DNA of 60,278 nucleotides from Lachnospiraceae bacterium (GTDB lineage Bacteria; Bacillota; Clostridia; Lachnospirales; Lachnospiraceae), in NCBI GenBank assembly GCA_910575555.1, contig CAJTFX010000030.1, positions 1 to 60,278 of the forward strand. The letters are read 5' to 3'. Shown piece after piece: positions 1-8,864 of this stretch. Made by a program: the position numbers and the translations under genes. Each line of letters starts with the position of its first letter. Position 1 is the stretch's first letter. Below the pieces are notes generated by a model. The model ran no database searches. It saw only the letters and a list, made by a program, of their open reading frames with translations, and was not told where the DNA came from.

Positions 1-470
1 CAACTCTATGCAGAATGCACTTTAGAAGTACGACGACTTCTTGATCCTATCCTGGCTAAAGTATAGCAGGCTTTGGGGAGAATTCCCAAAAGCCTAATTG
101 AAGTTTGCTTTCTTTCCATATTTAAATATCATTTTTCCACATCATCCAAAACACGAACAAATTTTCCCACTTTACACCATTCCACCATTGTGATACCATT
201 AGTTCCATATTAAGTTTTTATTATATCATGTTGATATTTTACGCTTCTTCCAAAAAACGTAAATTTTTGCTCATTTTTTCAAATTTTTAACGTTTTTTTA
301 TGATTTTTTACTGTTTTTTGAGTATTTTTTGGTTTTCTATAATTTTTATTGTTTTGGGTTTCTGTTACTATTTGATTTTCAGAATTATAATTTCATTTTC
401 AGAATCCGGATTCCTGAGAAATGTTTGCTTGGTTTACTTGGCTGCTTAATTATGGATCTGGTTAGTGCAA
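1..470. other. Non-coding AT-rich left edge
   Basis: No convincing reading frame is seen. One strong hairpin lies at about 69-97, with arms AGGCTTTGGGGA and TTCCCAAAAGCCT. It has no T-run on the minus strand, so it is not a clear terminator. The rest is T-rich on the plus strand (about 230-420). The element probably continues to the left of the window. Confidence 0.5.
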
Positions 471-653
471 TTATTTTGCATAAACTTCATCAAGGTATGC
501 CGTAATACGATTACTCATATTTTCTGAAAGCTCCACTTCCCCACGCATCCATGCATAATAGTAGGTGTGGCTGATTTGGACTTTCCTAATAAACACACTA
601 AGTTTTGCTCCTGTGTCACTCATAAACATTTTCACTCTTTCTTTTAATTCCAT
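471..653 (-). CDS. Mini helix-turn-helix protein (60 aa)
   Basis: A 60-residue protein starting MELKERV. I chose the ATG at 653 because AGGAAA lies 5-6 nt upstream; the longer frame has no ribosome site. Residues 20-45 (LSVFIRKVQISHTYYYAWMR) look like a helix-turn-helix of XRE/plasmid-regulator type. It is a paralogue of the gene at 1062-1247: both have ELK/ELR at the N-terminus, a central HTH with a Y..W pair and a basic C-terminal helix. The two copies bracket a structured non-coding stretch. A DNA-binding regulator is the likely role; its target is unknown. Confidence 0.6.
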   Translation of the reverse strand: MELKERVKMFMSDTGAKLSVFIRKVQISHTYYYAWMRGEVELSENMSNRITAYLDEVYAK

Positions 654-714
654 TATGTTTCCTTTCTTCGCTTTACCGCAATATTCTTTATAAAAAAGTG
701 CATTAAAAAACAAA

Positions 715-1012
715 AAATTTTGATACTATCATCCAGCCGGGAGTGTGGAGTCTCCCTTTGTTAGCTGGATGGCCTACATGCATACTGTGGAGTATATGCA
801 GCAGGGCTTATTGTTGTGGTTCTATACGCCGCTGTGGAGTTCAGCGTACATAATGGCTGATGTGGTTTTTGAGGCACACACCAGCCTGTTACATTATTTA
901 ATTGGATGGATTTATATGTAAACTGCCATATGCAGCAGCTTGCGTTTGGCACGGGGATTTATACAAACAGCCTTTTCCACATGCTGTTCTTCCCCTGTGC
1001 CGTAATAGTAGA
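715..1012. ncRNA. Structured non-coding stretch, possible RNA
   Basis: About 300 bases hold at least five hairpins. Three share the same loop octamer, TGTGGAGT on the plus strand or ACTCCACA on the minus strand: GGGAG-TGTGGAGT-CTCCC (about 739-756), ATAC-TGTGGAGT-AT with outer GC pairs (about 780-800) and CGC-TGTGGAGT-TCAGCG (about 830-846). A long outer stem CATCCAGC/GCTGGATG and a GGCACGGGG/CCCCTGTGCC stem (about 948-1002) complete it. Short frames here are unconvincing. The repeated loop suggests a protein- or RNA-binding site presented several times. The strand is not determined. Confidence 0.45.
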
Positions 1013-1061
1013 TATTAAAACAATAACTTTTTATAATAATCTGCATGGTGCAGTTATTACC

Positions 1062-1247
1062 TTAATAAAATTCATTGCTTATAAATTTTTTTATCTTTTG
1101 AATCCTTTCGTTGCCAAAATCAACCCTTTTGTAAAACCAGTCTGATAAATACTGTGGGGAAATCCCCAAATATGTAGATAACGACTTTTTCTTTAGGTTG
1201 TACTTCTCCATATATGCAACTGTTTGATCCCTTAATTCATCTTGCAA
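1062..1247 (-). CDS. Mini helix-turn-helix protein (61 aa)
   Basis: Paralogue of the 471-653 gene. The best start is TTG at 1247, preceded by GGAGGGA at 1252-1258; the ATG further upstream lacks a ribosome site. The HTH is at about residues 19-44 (KKKSLSTYLGISPQYLSDWF), followed by a basic helix. It lies 115 nt upstream of the RNA polymerase stop but in the same direction, so it is not in a tight operon. Likely a small DNA-binding regulator. Confidence 0.6.
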   Translation of the reverse strand: MQDELRDQTVAYMEKYNLKKKSLSTYLGISPQYLSDWFYKRVDFGNERIQKIKKFISNEFY

Positions 1248-1366
1248 AATTCTCCCTCCAATCCATATGAATGTATGCGTTATCGCTACTTCCCCTCCTA
1301 AAGTAGTTTGTACAAAATTCATATGCCATTATCAAAAAAGCCTTATATTTCAATGTTTCCACACAT

Positions 1367-4300
1367 CTAAGCACACTCTTCTTTGACGAATTTTACGCTT
1401 TTTCTGATTTTATCCTTCATAACTCCTGCCAGTTTCCGATAATGAATATTGGCAACAAGCATCTCATTACATTCTCTGTTCACCTGTATGCCCGTTAATA
1501 ACAGATGGTTATATTTATCAACCGATATTTGCAGCAAACCTAATTCCTCCAATATTTTTATATCTTTGTCAAAATATCTTCTGTCTGTGTCAGCAAGTTT
1601 ACATAATGCCGATTTTGTAATACGGTTATTTTTATTATGAATAACGCTGATGGCATCTGTATCACATTTCCGACATATATAAGTAAATACCAACATTAAT
1701 CTCCTGCAATCCGTACACCGTTCTATTTTTGTGGGTATTGACTTTTTTATCCATTTAATATCTTCTTTATATAAGGTAACTTCCTTGTCTATGTTTTTCT
1801 CATTCTCAAATTCCCATATCTGGAAATTCTTTTCCCTGTATTCTTTCAAACCTTCCAAATGTTTTTTCGCCTTCTCGCCTCTTTTAAGCAGCTTGTCTAT
1901 ATTTGGACTGTCTGTATGGGAAAAATCACACCTTACACGCTTAACCAGTTCCTCACCCAAACATTCCCATAAAAGAGATTTGTCTTTATAGTTCTCCATG
2001 AATTTCTTATCGGAATAATAAATTGCAAGAAGGATATCTAACAATTCAGATTCACCATGAACTATGGCAAATAATTCAGATTTCGCAAATTCATATAAAG
2101 AATCATACTTTCTTTTATTTGTTTTATTTGCTTCGGTCAAATCGTCTGTATCATTATATTTTTCATTATTGATTTCATAGAGCCATTCCTGCATTTCTAT
2201 TAGTTTATCCCTTACTTTCTTATATTTGTGGCTTGTAATATCTGGAAGGGATGCTATTAATCTCTCCCAATGGAATTCTTCTTCAATATTAATATCCATA
2301 TCAATATTGCCAATCTGTCCTTCCATATAATGGCATATCTGGTTCATTGTACAGTCCGTATTGTCAAATAATTCGGTTTCAAGATCGCTGCCAACCAATG
2401 CACCAACTGCCTTTAATTCCTTTTCCTTGCTCCTCTTCCTTCTGCCAGAACGGAGATATTTCATAAAATATGGCTTCTGATGCATTTTTAATAGTTTCAA
2501 GATTCCTTTTGGAATATTTGCTTCCTGCCCATGTTTGGCATAATCAATAGTGATTGATCCTACTATACTCATTATCTTTATATAATCCTGTACCTCTTTT
2601 GTCTGATCAATCGACCATAATATTGAAATTGGATTTATCACATTGCCGATATTATTTTTATAACCTTTATAATCGCACTCTATGATTTCATCCATATCAT
2701 TTACAACAACCTTTTCTTTTTTCTTTACTCCTTCATATGGACATTCCACCTTTTCATGGTAAATTGTATTGCAATACTGATTAATTGCTGCTTCACAAAT
2801 CGTCTGGTTATTTACAGTCAATACATGGTCTCCGTCAAAATCCGCACTATTCGCTTTTAATGCTATCGTATTTCCAAATACAGCAATGATAATACCCGTT
2901 TTCTGGTATGCAAACCATTTTTCCATTGCCCCACTCGTCACAACTTGTACTGGTGAATGTTCCTGCGCAATATGCGGTGATCTTATGATATCAACCCAAG
3001 GCGTACCTTCTAAATGATGGCTCCAGTAATTAGAATAAATCTGGTTATATTTTAATAATCCTGTCACTGGCAGTCCAAATATATGCTGCATCAACGCAAA
3101 CAAATCCGGTGTAAGCGTCTGGTAATTGCCCTTTACTACAATCTTCCCTACATATGCCCTCTCTTTTGCAGATTTCAAGTCCTGTTTGGCTTTCTTCTTT
3201 ACAAATTCATCATTGAATAAGGAATGGTCATAATACATTGCATTGTAATAGGCCGGAAACCTTGACCATTCAATATCGTTGCCCTTATCATCTTCACTGC
3301 ATATCCCCCTGAATTTTAAAAATCCTTCCACACTTTTACATGCAGCAGTATAACTTTTTACTGTTGGACTGCATAATCTTTTTATGCCATTCTCCGAAAA
3401 AGACAATGTCTGTAATGGCTGGTATGCCATAACCGTAGTGTCTTCTAATTCTGAAAACGCAGCATCATACTCTGATATGTTGAATGTCCTTTTATATCCA
3501 TGGATTTCCTTATCAAATTCTTTGCGCCACGCTTCCACAGACTCATAAATGTCATGGAATTTAAACTGGCTTTTTGTTAAAATACAGTCAATCTTATCTG
3601 TAAACAAATCCCATTCTTTACCATTAATATCAATGATCTTACTGACATTATAAGTTTTTGCAAATTCCTCTATCGGCATTGTATACAGTTTCCCTTTTAA
3701 GCATGGGATACACCGGAACTGGAATGATGCAGGGATATAATCTAAATTCAATTCTTTGCTCCATTCTTCCGCTTTTCTTACCGTAACAATGCCTGCACCA
3801 TCAAATAAATTTGTTGGTATCCGCTTTACTTTATCATGTAATACATTGAATTTTCGGTGTATGTTACCATTTTCATCCCATGTGTCAACTTCCCTGACAA
3901 CATCCACTTTCGCTTTCATCAATATTTCCTTATCATCCACAACAACAATATTTGGCATTGACGCTGGAATGCTGTCTGTAGCTGCAAGCCCAATATAGGA
4001 ATTCCATTTTGACATGAATTTATATTCTATGTTGGGATCAATGCCACACAGTAAAATATCCATTGCTTTTTCCCATATATTTTCCGCCACTAACATTGCT
4101 TTCTGTGTCCTGCTATGGCTGGATGACACAATAATCCGTTTATACCTTTTGCCATTATATGTAACAATGCCTTTAGAGGCTTTCATCTTATCCCTATATT
4201 TTGTATACGATCTCCCAACTTTCAGTGACAGCATATTTTCAACATAATCCCTGTTTATCCTGCTTCTTTTTGTCTTTCTCTTTGCCACCTCATTTTCTTT

Positions 4301-4582
4301 TGACAGGAAACGGATGATACGGATCAGTTCTGATTCCGCTGTCAGAATCATATGCTTCCTTTTGTCATGGTTCATTTTTCGGCATACCGCTTTATCATAT
4401 TTTTTCTTATCATCTTCACTTAAATCATCCCTGTTAATAACATTTCCATCTTTATCAATAATGTCTGGAAGAAATTCATACTCACTATTTTCATCCAGTT
4501 CTTTCATTTCTACCCTATTGATATATACCAATGGCGCTTTCTTTGGTTTTTTATCCTCAATCTGTTTTCTATTCTTATTCAT
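1367..4582 (-). CDS. Single-chain two-barrel RNA polymerase (RDR/YonO-like)
   Basis: This 1071-residue protein starts at ATG 4582, with GGAGGG 9 nt upstream; an in-frame TTG at 4606 has no such site. Residues 577-586 read NSADFDGDHV. DFDGD (D581, D583, D585) is the metal-binding triad of double-psi beta-barrel RNA polymerases (bacterial beta-prime NADFDGD, eukaryotic RDR DLDGD, SPbeta YonO DFDGD). About 47 residues upstream is RSPHIAQEHSPVQVV, matching the position of the RDR motif around R(S/N)P..HPGD. Downstream, ITIDYAKHG..ANIP (677-691) resembles the RDR motif AVDFPKTG...P. A zinc ribbon follows (C956, C959, C970, C973), then a winged-helix-like tail. No separate beta subunit or sigma gene adjoins it. 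It should therefore be an autonomous RNA polymerase. Whether it copies DNA (as YonO does) or RNA (as RDRs do) cannot be read from sequence. Confidence 0.85.
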   Translation of the reverse strand: MNKNRKQIEDKKPKKAPLVYINRVEMKELDENSEYEFLPDIIDKDGNVINRDDLSEDDKKKYDKAVCRKMNHDKRKHMILTAESELIRIIRFLSKENEVAKRKTKRSRINRDYVENMLSLKVGRSYTKYRDKMKASKGIVTYNGKRYKRIIVSSSHSRTQKAMLVAENIWEKAMDILLCGIDPNIEYKFMSKWNSYIGLAATDSIPASMPNIVVVDDKEILMKAKVDVVREVDTWDENGNIHRKFNVLHDKVKRIPTNLFDGAGIVTVRKAEEWSKELNLDYIPASFQFRCIPCLKGKLYTMPIEEFAKTYNVSKIIDINGKEWDLFTDKIDCILTKSQFKFHDIYESVEAWRKEFDKEIHGYKRTFNISEYDAAFSELEDTTVMAYQPLQTLSFSENGIKRLCSPTVKSYTAACKSVEGFLKFRGICSEDDKGNDIEWSRFPAYYNAMYYDHSLFNDEFVKKKAKQDLKSAKERAYVGKIVVKGNYQTLTPDLFALMQHIFGLPVTGLLKYNQIYSNYWSHHLEGTPWVDIIRSPHIAQEHSPVQVVTSGAMEKWFAYQKTGIIIAVFGNTIALKANSADFDGDHVLTVNNQTICEAAINQYCNTIYHEKVECPYEGVKKKEKVVVNDMDEIIECDYKGYKNNIGNVINPISILWSIDQTKEVQDYIKIMSIVGSITIDYAKHGQEANIPKGILKLLKMHQKPYFMKYLRSGRRKRSKEKELKAVGALVGSDLETELFDNTDCTMNQICHYMEGQIGNIDMDINIEEEFHWERLIASLPDITSHKYKKVRDKLIEMQEWLYEINNEKYNDTDDLTEANKTNKRKYDSLYEFAKSELFAIVHGESELLDILLAIYYSDKKFMENYKDKSLLWECLGEELVKRVRCDFSHTDSPNIDKLLKRGEKAKKHLEGLKEYREKNFQIWEFENEKNIDKEVTLYKEDIKWIKKSIPTKIERCTDCRRLMLVFTYICRKCDTDAISVIHNKNNRITKSALCKLADTDRRYFDKDIKILEELGLLQISVDKYNHLLLTGIQVNRECNEMLVANIHYRKLAGVMKDKIRKSVKFVKEECA

Positions 4583-4778
4583 AACCAAATCCCTCCACTT
4601 CTCCAAAAATCATCCACAACAACGCTTACACTTATATATTCTCTTTTTCTCCAACCAAAAATCCCACAACATAACACATAATCCATATAACCAGGATTCA
4701 GACAATCGGAACCATGGCAAGTCCGAAAAGTTTCGGAAGGCTCTATGGCTCCGATATAGCTTGTCCTGTTATAATAAA

Positions 4779-6311
4779 TTAAATTGCCTTGCCATACTCT
4801 TTTGCCTTTTGCATAGCTACTTTTGCAGCCTCTTCTTCGGAATCATATATTCCAAAATATTTGTACTTGCCATTAACCTGAAATCTAACCATATATTGAT
4901 TTCCATTTTTGTAAACATACTTATGCTTATTACTATTTTTATATTTTAATCCCAATTTACGAGCTTGAATACCTATTGCAGTTTTTGTTCTACCTTTTAA
5001 TCTTTTATATACATCACTTCTTTCTATCATATAATATTCTCTCAAAATATTATTCTCTTCTTCCGTCCACTCTTTTCCTCCCAACCGTCCCTCAATCTCC
5101 ACAAACATTTCCTGAATCTGAACCACATTCTCAAGTACAAAGAAAGTATCAAAATCCTCAAATCCAGAATCATAAAAATCAGGATCACTTTCCTTTTCTC
5201 TCGCAACAGCATCCTTAATTTCCCTCAGCAACTCCTTACCTTGACCGACATCCGAAAAGTTATTAACTGCATCAATAATCACAGGTGTATTTGTGTTATT
5301 AGCTTCAATAGCTCTACCTATCTGTTGATACCAAACAATGCTGCTTCTAGTAGGGCGCAACAATAACACACCTGAAATATTTTCAAGATGCAAACCTTCA
5401 TTCAGCATATTCACGCAAAATAGCAGCTTCAGATTATGGCTTGTATCCTCACAAAATGCCTTATATTCTGCATCTTTATTCTCATAGTCTGAATACACCT
5501 CATAAGCATTAATGTTCTTAAAACCAGCCGTTCTAAACCAGCCAATTACTGTTTCCTTAATCTCCTGGAGATGTCTTTTCTTCTTACAGAACACAAGATA
5601 CTTTCCTTCCTTATCCTTAATGTGCTTATTCAAAATAATAGGCATACCATAACTTTTTTCGATCTGCCCTCGCATCAAATCAATTTTCCTGTAAAATTCT
5701 TGCTTTTCTTCCTTTGTGTTAGTAGCTTGCTCCACTTTTTTCCTCAGCCGCTCAAGCTCATCATCCAACTCGTACAACGCACCCACATATTTAGGCAATG
5801 GCACTATTTTCTTTGCAATGCTCTCTGATAAAGATAAATCACTTGCACAATTACCCTCAAATAATTCATCTATGGTATTTACACCATCTGATCTAACAGG
5901 TGTAGCACTTGTACCAAAAATGATTGTCTCTGAATGTGTGTCAATCAAATTTCTTACTTTGTTTCCCCAAACTTTACTTGTATCATGATGGTATTCATCC
6001 AAAGCAATCACATCATAATCCATAGCTGCAATATCTTCATCAGACATTTTGATTAGCTTCTGATAAAGCATCACATCTACATTCTGTATACTGTACTTTT
6101 CAAAAAGTTCCTGTATCTGATCACTGATATAAGCAGATGGAACTAAAACAAGTTTCCTATCATTACTGTAATCCTCAAATAATTTGGCAATCAAATAAGA
6201 TTTGCCAGTACCAGTTGCATGAGCAATAGCAATCTTCTTTTTACCATCCGCTATTGCTGATTTTATTTTTTCATATGCTTCTTGATTGTGTTTCAATAAA
6301 TCTACTCTCAT
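4779..6311 (-). CDS. SF2 DEAD-like helicase with SANT and AP2-like tail
   Basis: A 510-residue protein. The start ATG 6311 has GGAGG 8 nt upstream. The N-terminal half carries SF2 motifs: Walker A AHATGTGKS (about 30-37), DEYH (about 102), SAT (GTSATPVR) and motif VI QQIGRAIEA. The C-terminus has a Myb/SANT-like unit (KEWTEEENNILREYY..., about 412-457) and an AP2-like strand-rich end (YMVRFQVNGKYKYFGIYDSEEEAA, cited in part; about 465-510). Both are DNA-binding modules seen in phage and homing proteins. It lies directly upstream of the RNA polymerase gene, with a 196-nt gap. Likely a nucleic-acid translocase of the element. Confidence 0.8.
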   Translation of the reverse strand: MRVDLLKHNQEAYEKIKSAIADGKKKIAIAHATGTGKSYLIAKLFEDYSNDRKLVLVPSAYISDQIQELFEKYSIQNVDVMLYQKLIKMSDEDIAAMDYDVIALDEYHHDTSKVWGNKVRNLIDTHSETIIFGTSATPVRSDGVNTIDELFEGNCASDLSLSESIAKKIVPLPKYVGALYELDDELERLRKKVEQATNTKEEKQEFYRKIDLMRGQIEKSYGMPIILNKHIKDKEGKYLVFCKKKRHLQEIKETVIGWFRTAGFKNINAYEVYSDYENKDAEYKAFCEDTSHNLKLLFCVNMLNEGLHLENISGVLLLRPTRSSIVWYQQIGRAIEANNTNTPVIIDAVNNFSDVGQGKELLREIKDAVAREKESDPDFYDSGFEDFDTFFVLENVVQIQEMFVEIEGRLGGKEWTEEENNILREYYMIERSDVYKRLKGRTKTAIGIQARKLGLKYKNSNKHKYVYKNGNQYMVRFQVNGKYKYFGIYDSEEEAAKVAMQKAKEYGKAI

Positions 6312-6780
6312 AAATTCATCCTCCATTTTGTTTTATAGTTGCAAGAATAAATCCATTCACATAATCTATTTCTCCATTCATCTCAAACTTTCTCTCACAT
6401 TTTCCGCTTTTCTCAACTTCTTGCGAAAAACAATAAAATTCTTTTAAAAAAGCTAAAAAATTTAAATTAATATCCAAAAAACAATAAAAAATTGCAAAAA
6501 TATCATTGTGCAAAATTGCACAGTGAAAAACAGTACAAAAACAAAACCTAAAGCGAATCAACTTATTTGTTCTAAATTCTACTTCTACATTTTCTATTGG
6601 ATTTTTTTACATCAACTTTATGAACATTTTAAATTTGAGTTATATGTATCAAATATAATGAAAATAAATATTGCCTATCGTACTGCCAATACACTTAAGA
6701 CGTTTATAATGTTTATTCTTGCAAACTTATGTTCTGTATTTGTAATTATATCGAATGCATGTTTGCATATGAAGCGTAAA
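6312..6780. other. Non-coding AT-rich stretch
   Basis: No frame with a ribosome site is seen on either strand. It contains the small hairpin TGTGCAAAATTGCACA (about 6506-6521). It holds the 5' region of the helicase gene on the minus strand. Confidence 0.4.
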
Positions 6781-6782
6781 AA

Positions 6783-6820
6783 AATACCAGCCATCGTTTT
6801 ATTTTTGATGGCTGGTATTT
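6783..6820 (-). terminator. Terminator of the 6822-7316 gene
   Basis: A perfect 12-bp stem, ATACCAGCCATC with its complement, and a T-rich loop, followed on the minus strand by a T-run. It sits directly after the stop codon at 6822. T-rich flanks on both sides mean it may work in both directions. Confidence 0.8.
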
Positions 6821-6821
6821 A

Positions 6822-7316
6822 TTATTTTATACCAAGCTCCTTTCTTATTTCTTTAATACACGATTCTATTTCAACAATAATTCTCTTACAATGCATTTCT
6901 ACACACTCTATAAAATCATCTGATGAAGTACATAGAGAAATCGCAAGATTATTAAGTATTTCGCCATGTTCAAGAATATTTATTATCTTATCGTCCAATG
7001 TTTTGCTGAAAAACAATTTATTAAGATTATAGTTATTCCTAAATTTAGTGTTGCACTCTAATGGGGAAAATTTCTCAGGAACCTCACTTTCTTTAAATTC
7101 ATTTGCTGAATCTACAAATAGCATAAAATAATCTCTATATTCCAAAAGAGAGTTATACATTTGACGATACGCATCTACTTGATACTCTAATACTCTCATA
7201 ATTTTTTCTTGTTTGTTTCTCATTTTATCTCTAATAAATTGTAATACAGAAGTCACAATAAATGTAATAATGGATACAAAAACTGTTAAAGCAGCAATAA
7301 TTATTTCATCGCTCAT
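6822..7316 (-). CDS. Single-pass membrane protein, unknown
   Basis: A 164-residue protein starting at ATG 7316, with AAGGAGG about 11 nt upstream. The N-terminus has one hydrophobic segment (IIIAALTVFVSIITFIVTSVLQF, residues 4-26, shortened here in use) followed by a basic, helical cytoplasmic-type domain that includes DKMRNKQEKIMRVLEYQ. It has its own terminator and so is probably monocistronic. No family is recognised. Confidence 0.6.
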   Translation of the reverse strand: MSDEIIIAALTVFVSIITFIVTSVLQFIRDKMRNKQEKIMRVLEYQVDAYRQMYNSLLEYRDYFMLFVDSANEFKESEVPEKFSPLECNTKFRNNYNLNKLFFSKTLDDKIINILEHGEILNNLAISLCTSSDDFIECVEMHCKRIIVEIESCIKEIRKELGIK

Positions 7317-7474
7317 TGTATGTAATTCCTCCTTTTGAAATTTGTAATCGGATAATTCTACCATTATTCTTATAAAAATTCACTTATCTACACATATTTT
7401 TGTATCAAAAAATCATTTTCTATCCTCTCTAAGCATGACAGATAAATAAATCATACCACACCAACCACCAATAT

Positions 7475-7834
7475 TCAATTGCCAATGTCCCAAAATTTAC
7501 AAAATTTCAACATCAATCCAGTTCCAACACCAGCAATTTTTGCACGTTGTTCACGAGTGTTTGTAGAACGGTCTCGTTCTGTTTTTTTGCTTGCGTCCAA
7601 ATGGACGCATCCATCATTTTCATTATTTCCTCTAGTTTTATGAGAATTATAAGTACCCGCCAATCTCTTTTTCTCGTTTTCTTCTTCAATTCTTCGTGCA
7701 GATACTTTGTCATTTGCATAGATCTTTTCAGCTTCACACATATTTCTTCTTACATCCTGATATGTAGTCATCCAATCCATTACATCAGATTTATTAATAT
7801 TCTTAGAAATACTAATCCTCTCTATATCACACAA
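7475..7834 (-). CDS. ParB-like HTH protein, possibly truncated
   Basis: The frame reads WMTTYQDVRRNMCEAEKIYA in the middle and NTREQRAKIAGVGTG near the end. The latter resembles the HTH of ParB-like proteins (NTREELAKIAGVS type). The product stops soon after this helix, so the protein may be cut short. The start is uncertain: GTG 7834 has no ribosome site and lies in a palindrome, so a start further in is possible. A perfect 16-bp palindrome lies in the coding sequence (7593-7608) and again upstream (7922-7937). Confidence 0.45.
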   Translation of the reverse strand: MCDIERISISKNINKSDVMDWMTTYQDVRRNMCEAEKIYANDKVSARRIEEENEKKRLAGTYNSHKTRGNNENDGCVHLDASKKTERDRSTNTREQRAKIAGVGTGLMLKFCKFWDIGN

Positions 7835-7937
7835 TATACAGTATATATTTTCTTTTTATATACTATATATTGTATTTCCTTTCGCATGAAAGAGTAATTT
7901 CATTGACATTAAAACAAGTCTGCGTCCATTTGGACGC
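7593..7937. promoter_or_regulatory. Paired palindromes GCGTCCAAATGGACGC
   Basis: Two identical 16-bp palindromes (GCGTCC-AAAT-GGACGC and its reverse) lie at 7593-7608, inside the HTH-like gene, and at 7922-7937, upstream of it. They are 314 bp apart. An internal and an upstream copy suit a looping operator for the gene product, but this is inference. Confidence 0.45.
7831..7873. promoter_or_regulatory. Inverted repeat at the 7475-7834 gene start
   Basis: Arms of 17 bp with one mismatch (ACAATATACAGTATATA and TATATACTATATATTGT) around a 9-nt T-rich spacer. It overlaps the annotated 5' end of the gene, so it may be an operator or a 5' hairpin. Confidence 0.45.
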
Positions 7938-7949
7938 AATCTTTTAAAC

Positions 7950-8168
7950 TCACAAGATATGAGTTCTCATTTTAACCCACTCCGCAAAATCAACAATCTC
8001 ACCCTTCCCACCACTATTCCCACCATTACACATCCTGATCCGAAACTCCCCAAACTCTTCAACCGGAAACACTTCATTCTCAGGAACATCAGCAATAGAT
8101 AAATCTGTTTCGACTGCTTTTATAGTTAAATTTCTAAAGTCAATTTCTATGACTTTATATATTTTCAT
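7950..8168 (-). CDS. Small acidic protein (72 aa), unknown
   Basis: Starts MKIYKVIEIDF at ATG 8168. No strong ribosome site is seen. It lies 34 nt after the stop of the 8203-8673 gene, so the two are probably co-transcribed. It has a glycine-rich loop (NGGNSGGKGE). No family is recognised. Confidence 0.5.
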   Translation of the reverse strand: MKIYKVIEIDFRNLTIKAVETDLSIADVPENEVFPVEEFGEFRIRMCNGGNSGGKGEIVDFAEWVKMRTHIL

Positions 8169-8202
8169 ATTAGCTACTGATAAATATTTAATTTTTGTAT
8201 CG

Positions 8203-8673
8203 TTAATTGTCTGTATCCTCCTTCAAGCTATTTTCATATAATCCAATTAGTAACTTTTCTATGTACTTTCCTTTGGACATTCCAACATCATATGCAGCAC
8301 CATCATACCAATCACTTATAAAAGATGGTAATGTTACCGTTATCTGAGTTTTACAATATGGAATTGCATTATTGATTATTCTTTTCGCATTTTGTGGATG
8401 CCCGATAATCAAATCAACAATTCTTATCTGCTCTTGTAGTGAAACTTTACTCAACTGCCTAATTTGTTCATCACTTATTTTTTCTTTTTTATTTTTGCGA
8501 AGACTTTTAATCACACCATCAAATTTCTTTGCTCTCTCAACTCCAATATTGTCCTCAATTACTTTGATATTATCCGCATACCTGCATGAATTACGCATAG
8601 TTTTCACATTAATTCCTATATAATCTGCTAATTCCTGCTTTGTTTTCTTTTCGGTAATGTTACCACTATCCAT
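8203..8673 (-). CDS. HTH and ribbon-helix-helix DNA-binding regulator
   Basis: A 156-residue protein starting at ATG 8673 after AGGTGG. The N-terminal part (KTKQELADYIGINVKTMRNS) is an HTH of ParB/replication-regulator type. The C-terminal part (ITVTLPSFISDWYDGAAYDV, then MSKGKYIEKLLIGLYE) looks like a ribbon-helix-helix unit. Four copies of one palindrome lie in and just upstream of the gene, so autoregulation is likely. A plasmid-style partition or copy-control role is possible. Confidence 0.6.
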   Translation of the reverse strand: MDSGNITEKKTKQELADYIGINVKTMRNSCRYADNIKVIEDNIGVERAKKFDGVIKSLRKNKKEKISDEQIRQLSKVSLQEQIRIVDLIIGHPQNAKRIINNAIPYCKTQITVTLPSFISDWYDGAAYDVGMSKGKYIEKLLIGLYENSLKEDTDN

Positions 8674-8747
8674 ATATCCACCTGTCCTTTTCTCAAAAAT
8701 GGTAATGTTACCATTTATTATCTATCTGAATTTACGGTAACATTACC
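8653..8747. promoter_or_regulatory. Operators GGTAATGTTACC
   Basis: The 12-bp palindrome GGTAATGTTACC (or its reverse GGTAACATTACC) occurs at 8653-8664, 8701-8712 and 8736-8747. A fourth copy lies inside the coding region at 8327-8338. The start-proximal copy covers the first codons of the regulator gene. The spacing (48 and 35 bp) suits cooperative binding by the 8203-8673 product. Confidence 0.6.
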
Positions 8748-8864
8748 ACAATTCCAGATTACCACTTGGTTTAAACCAACCGCTCCTATATCCAATGGCA
8801 GAGATAAGGAATTTCCTCATAATCCTCTTTACCCGTCTGACTGACAGACCATATAATACTCAAT

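Noticed and set aside
761-952. 63-aa minus-strand reading frame
   Set aside because: No ribosome site, and it runs through the structured stretch with repeated loops.
1367-4582. Reverse transcriptase or viral palm-type RdRp
   Set aside because: No YxDD or GDD palm motif; DFDGD with its flanks fits the two-barrel class.
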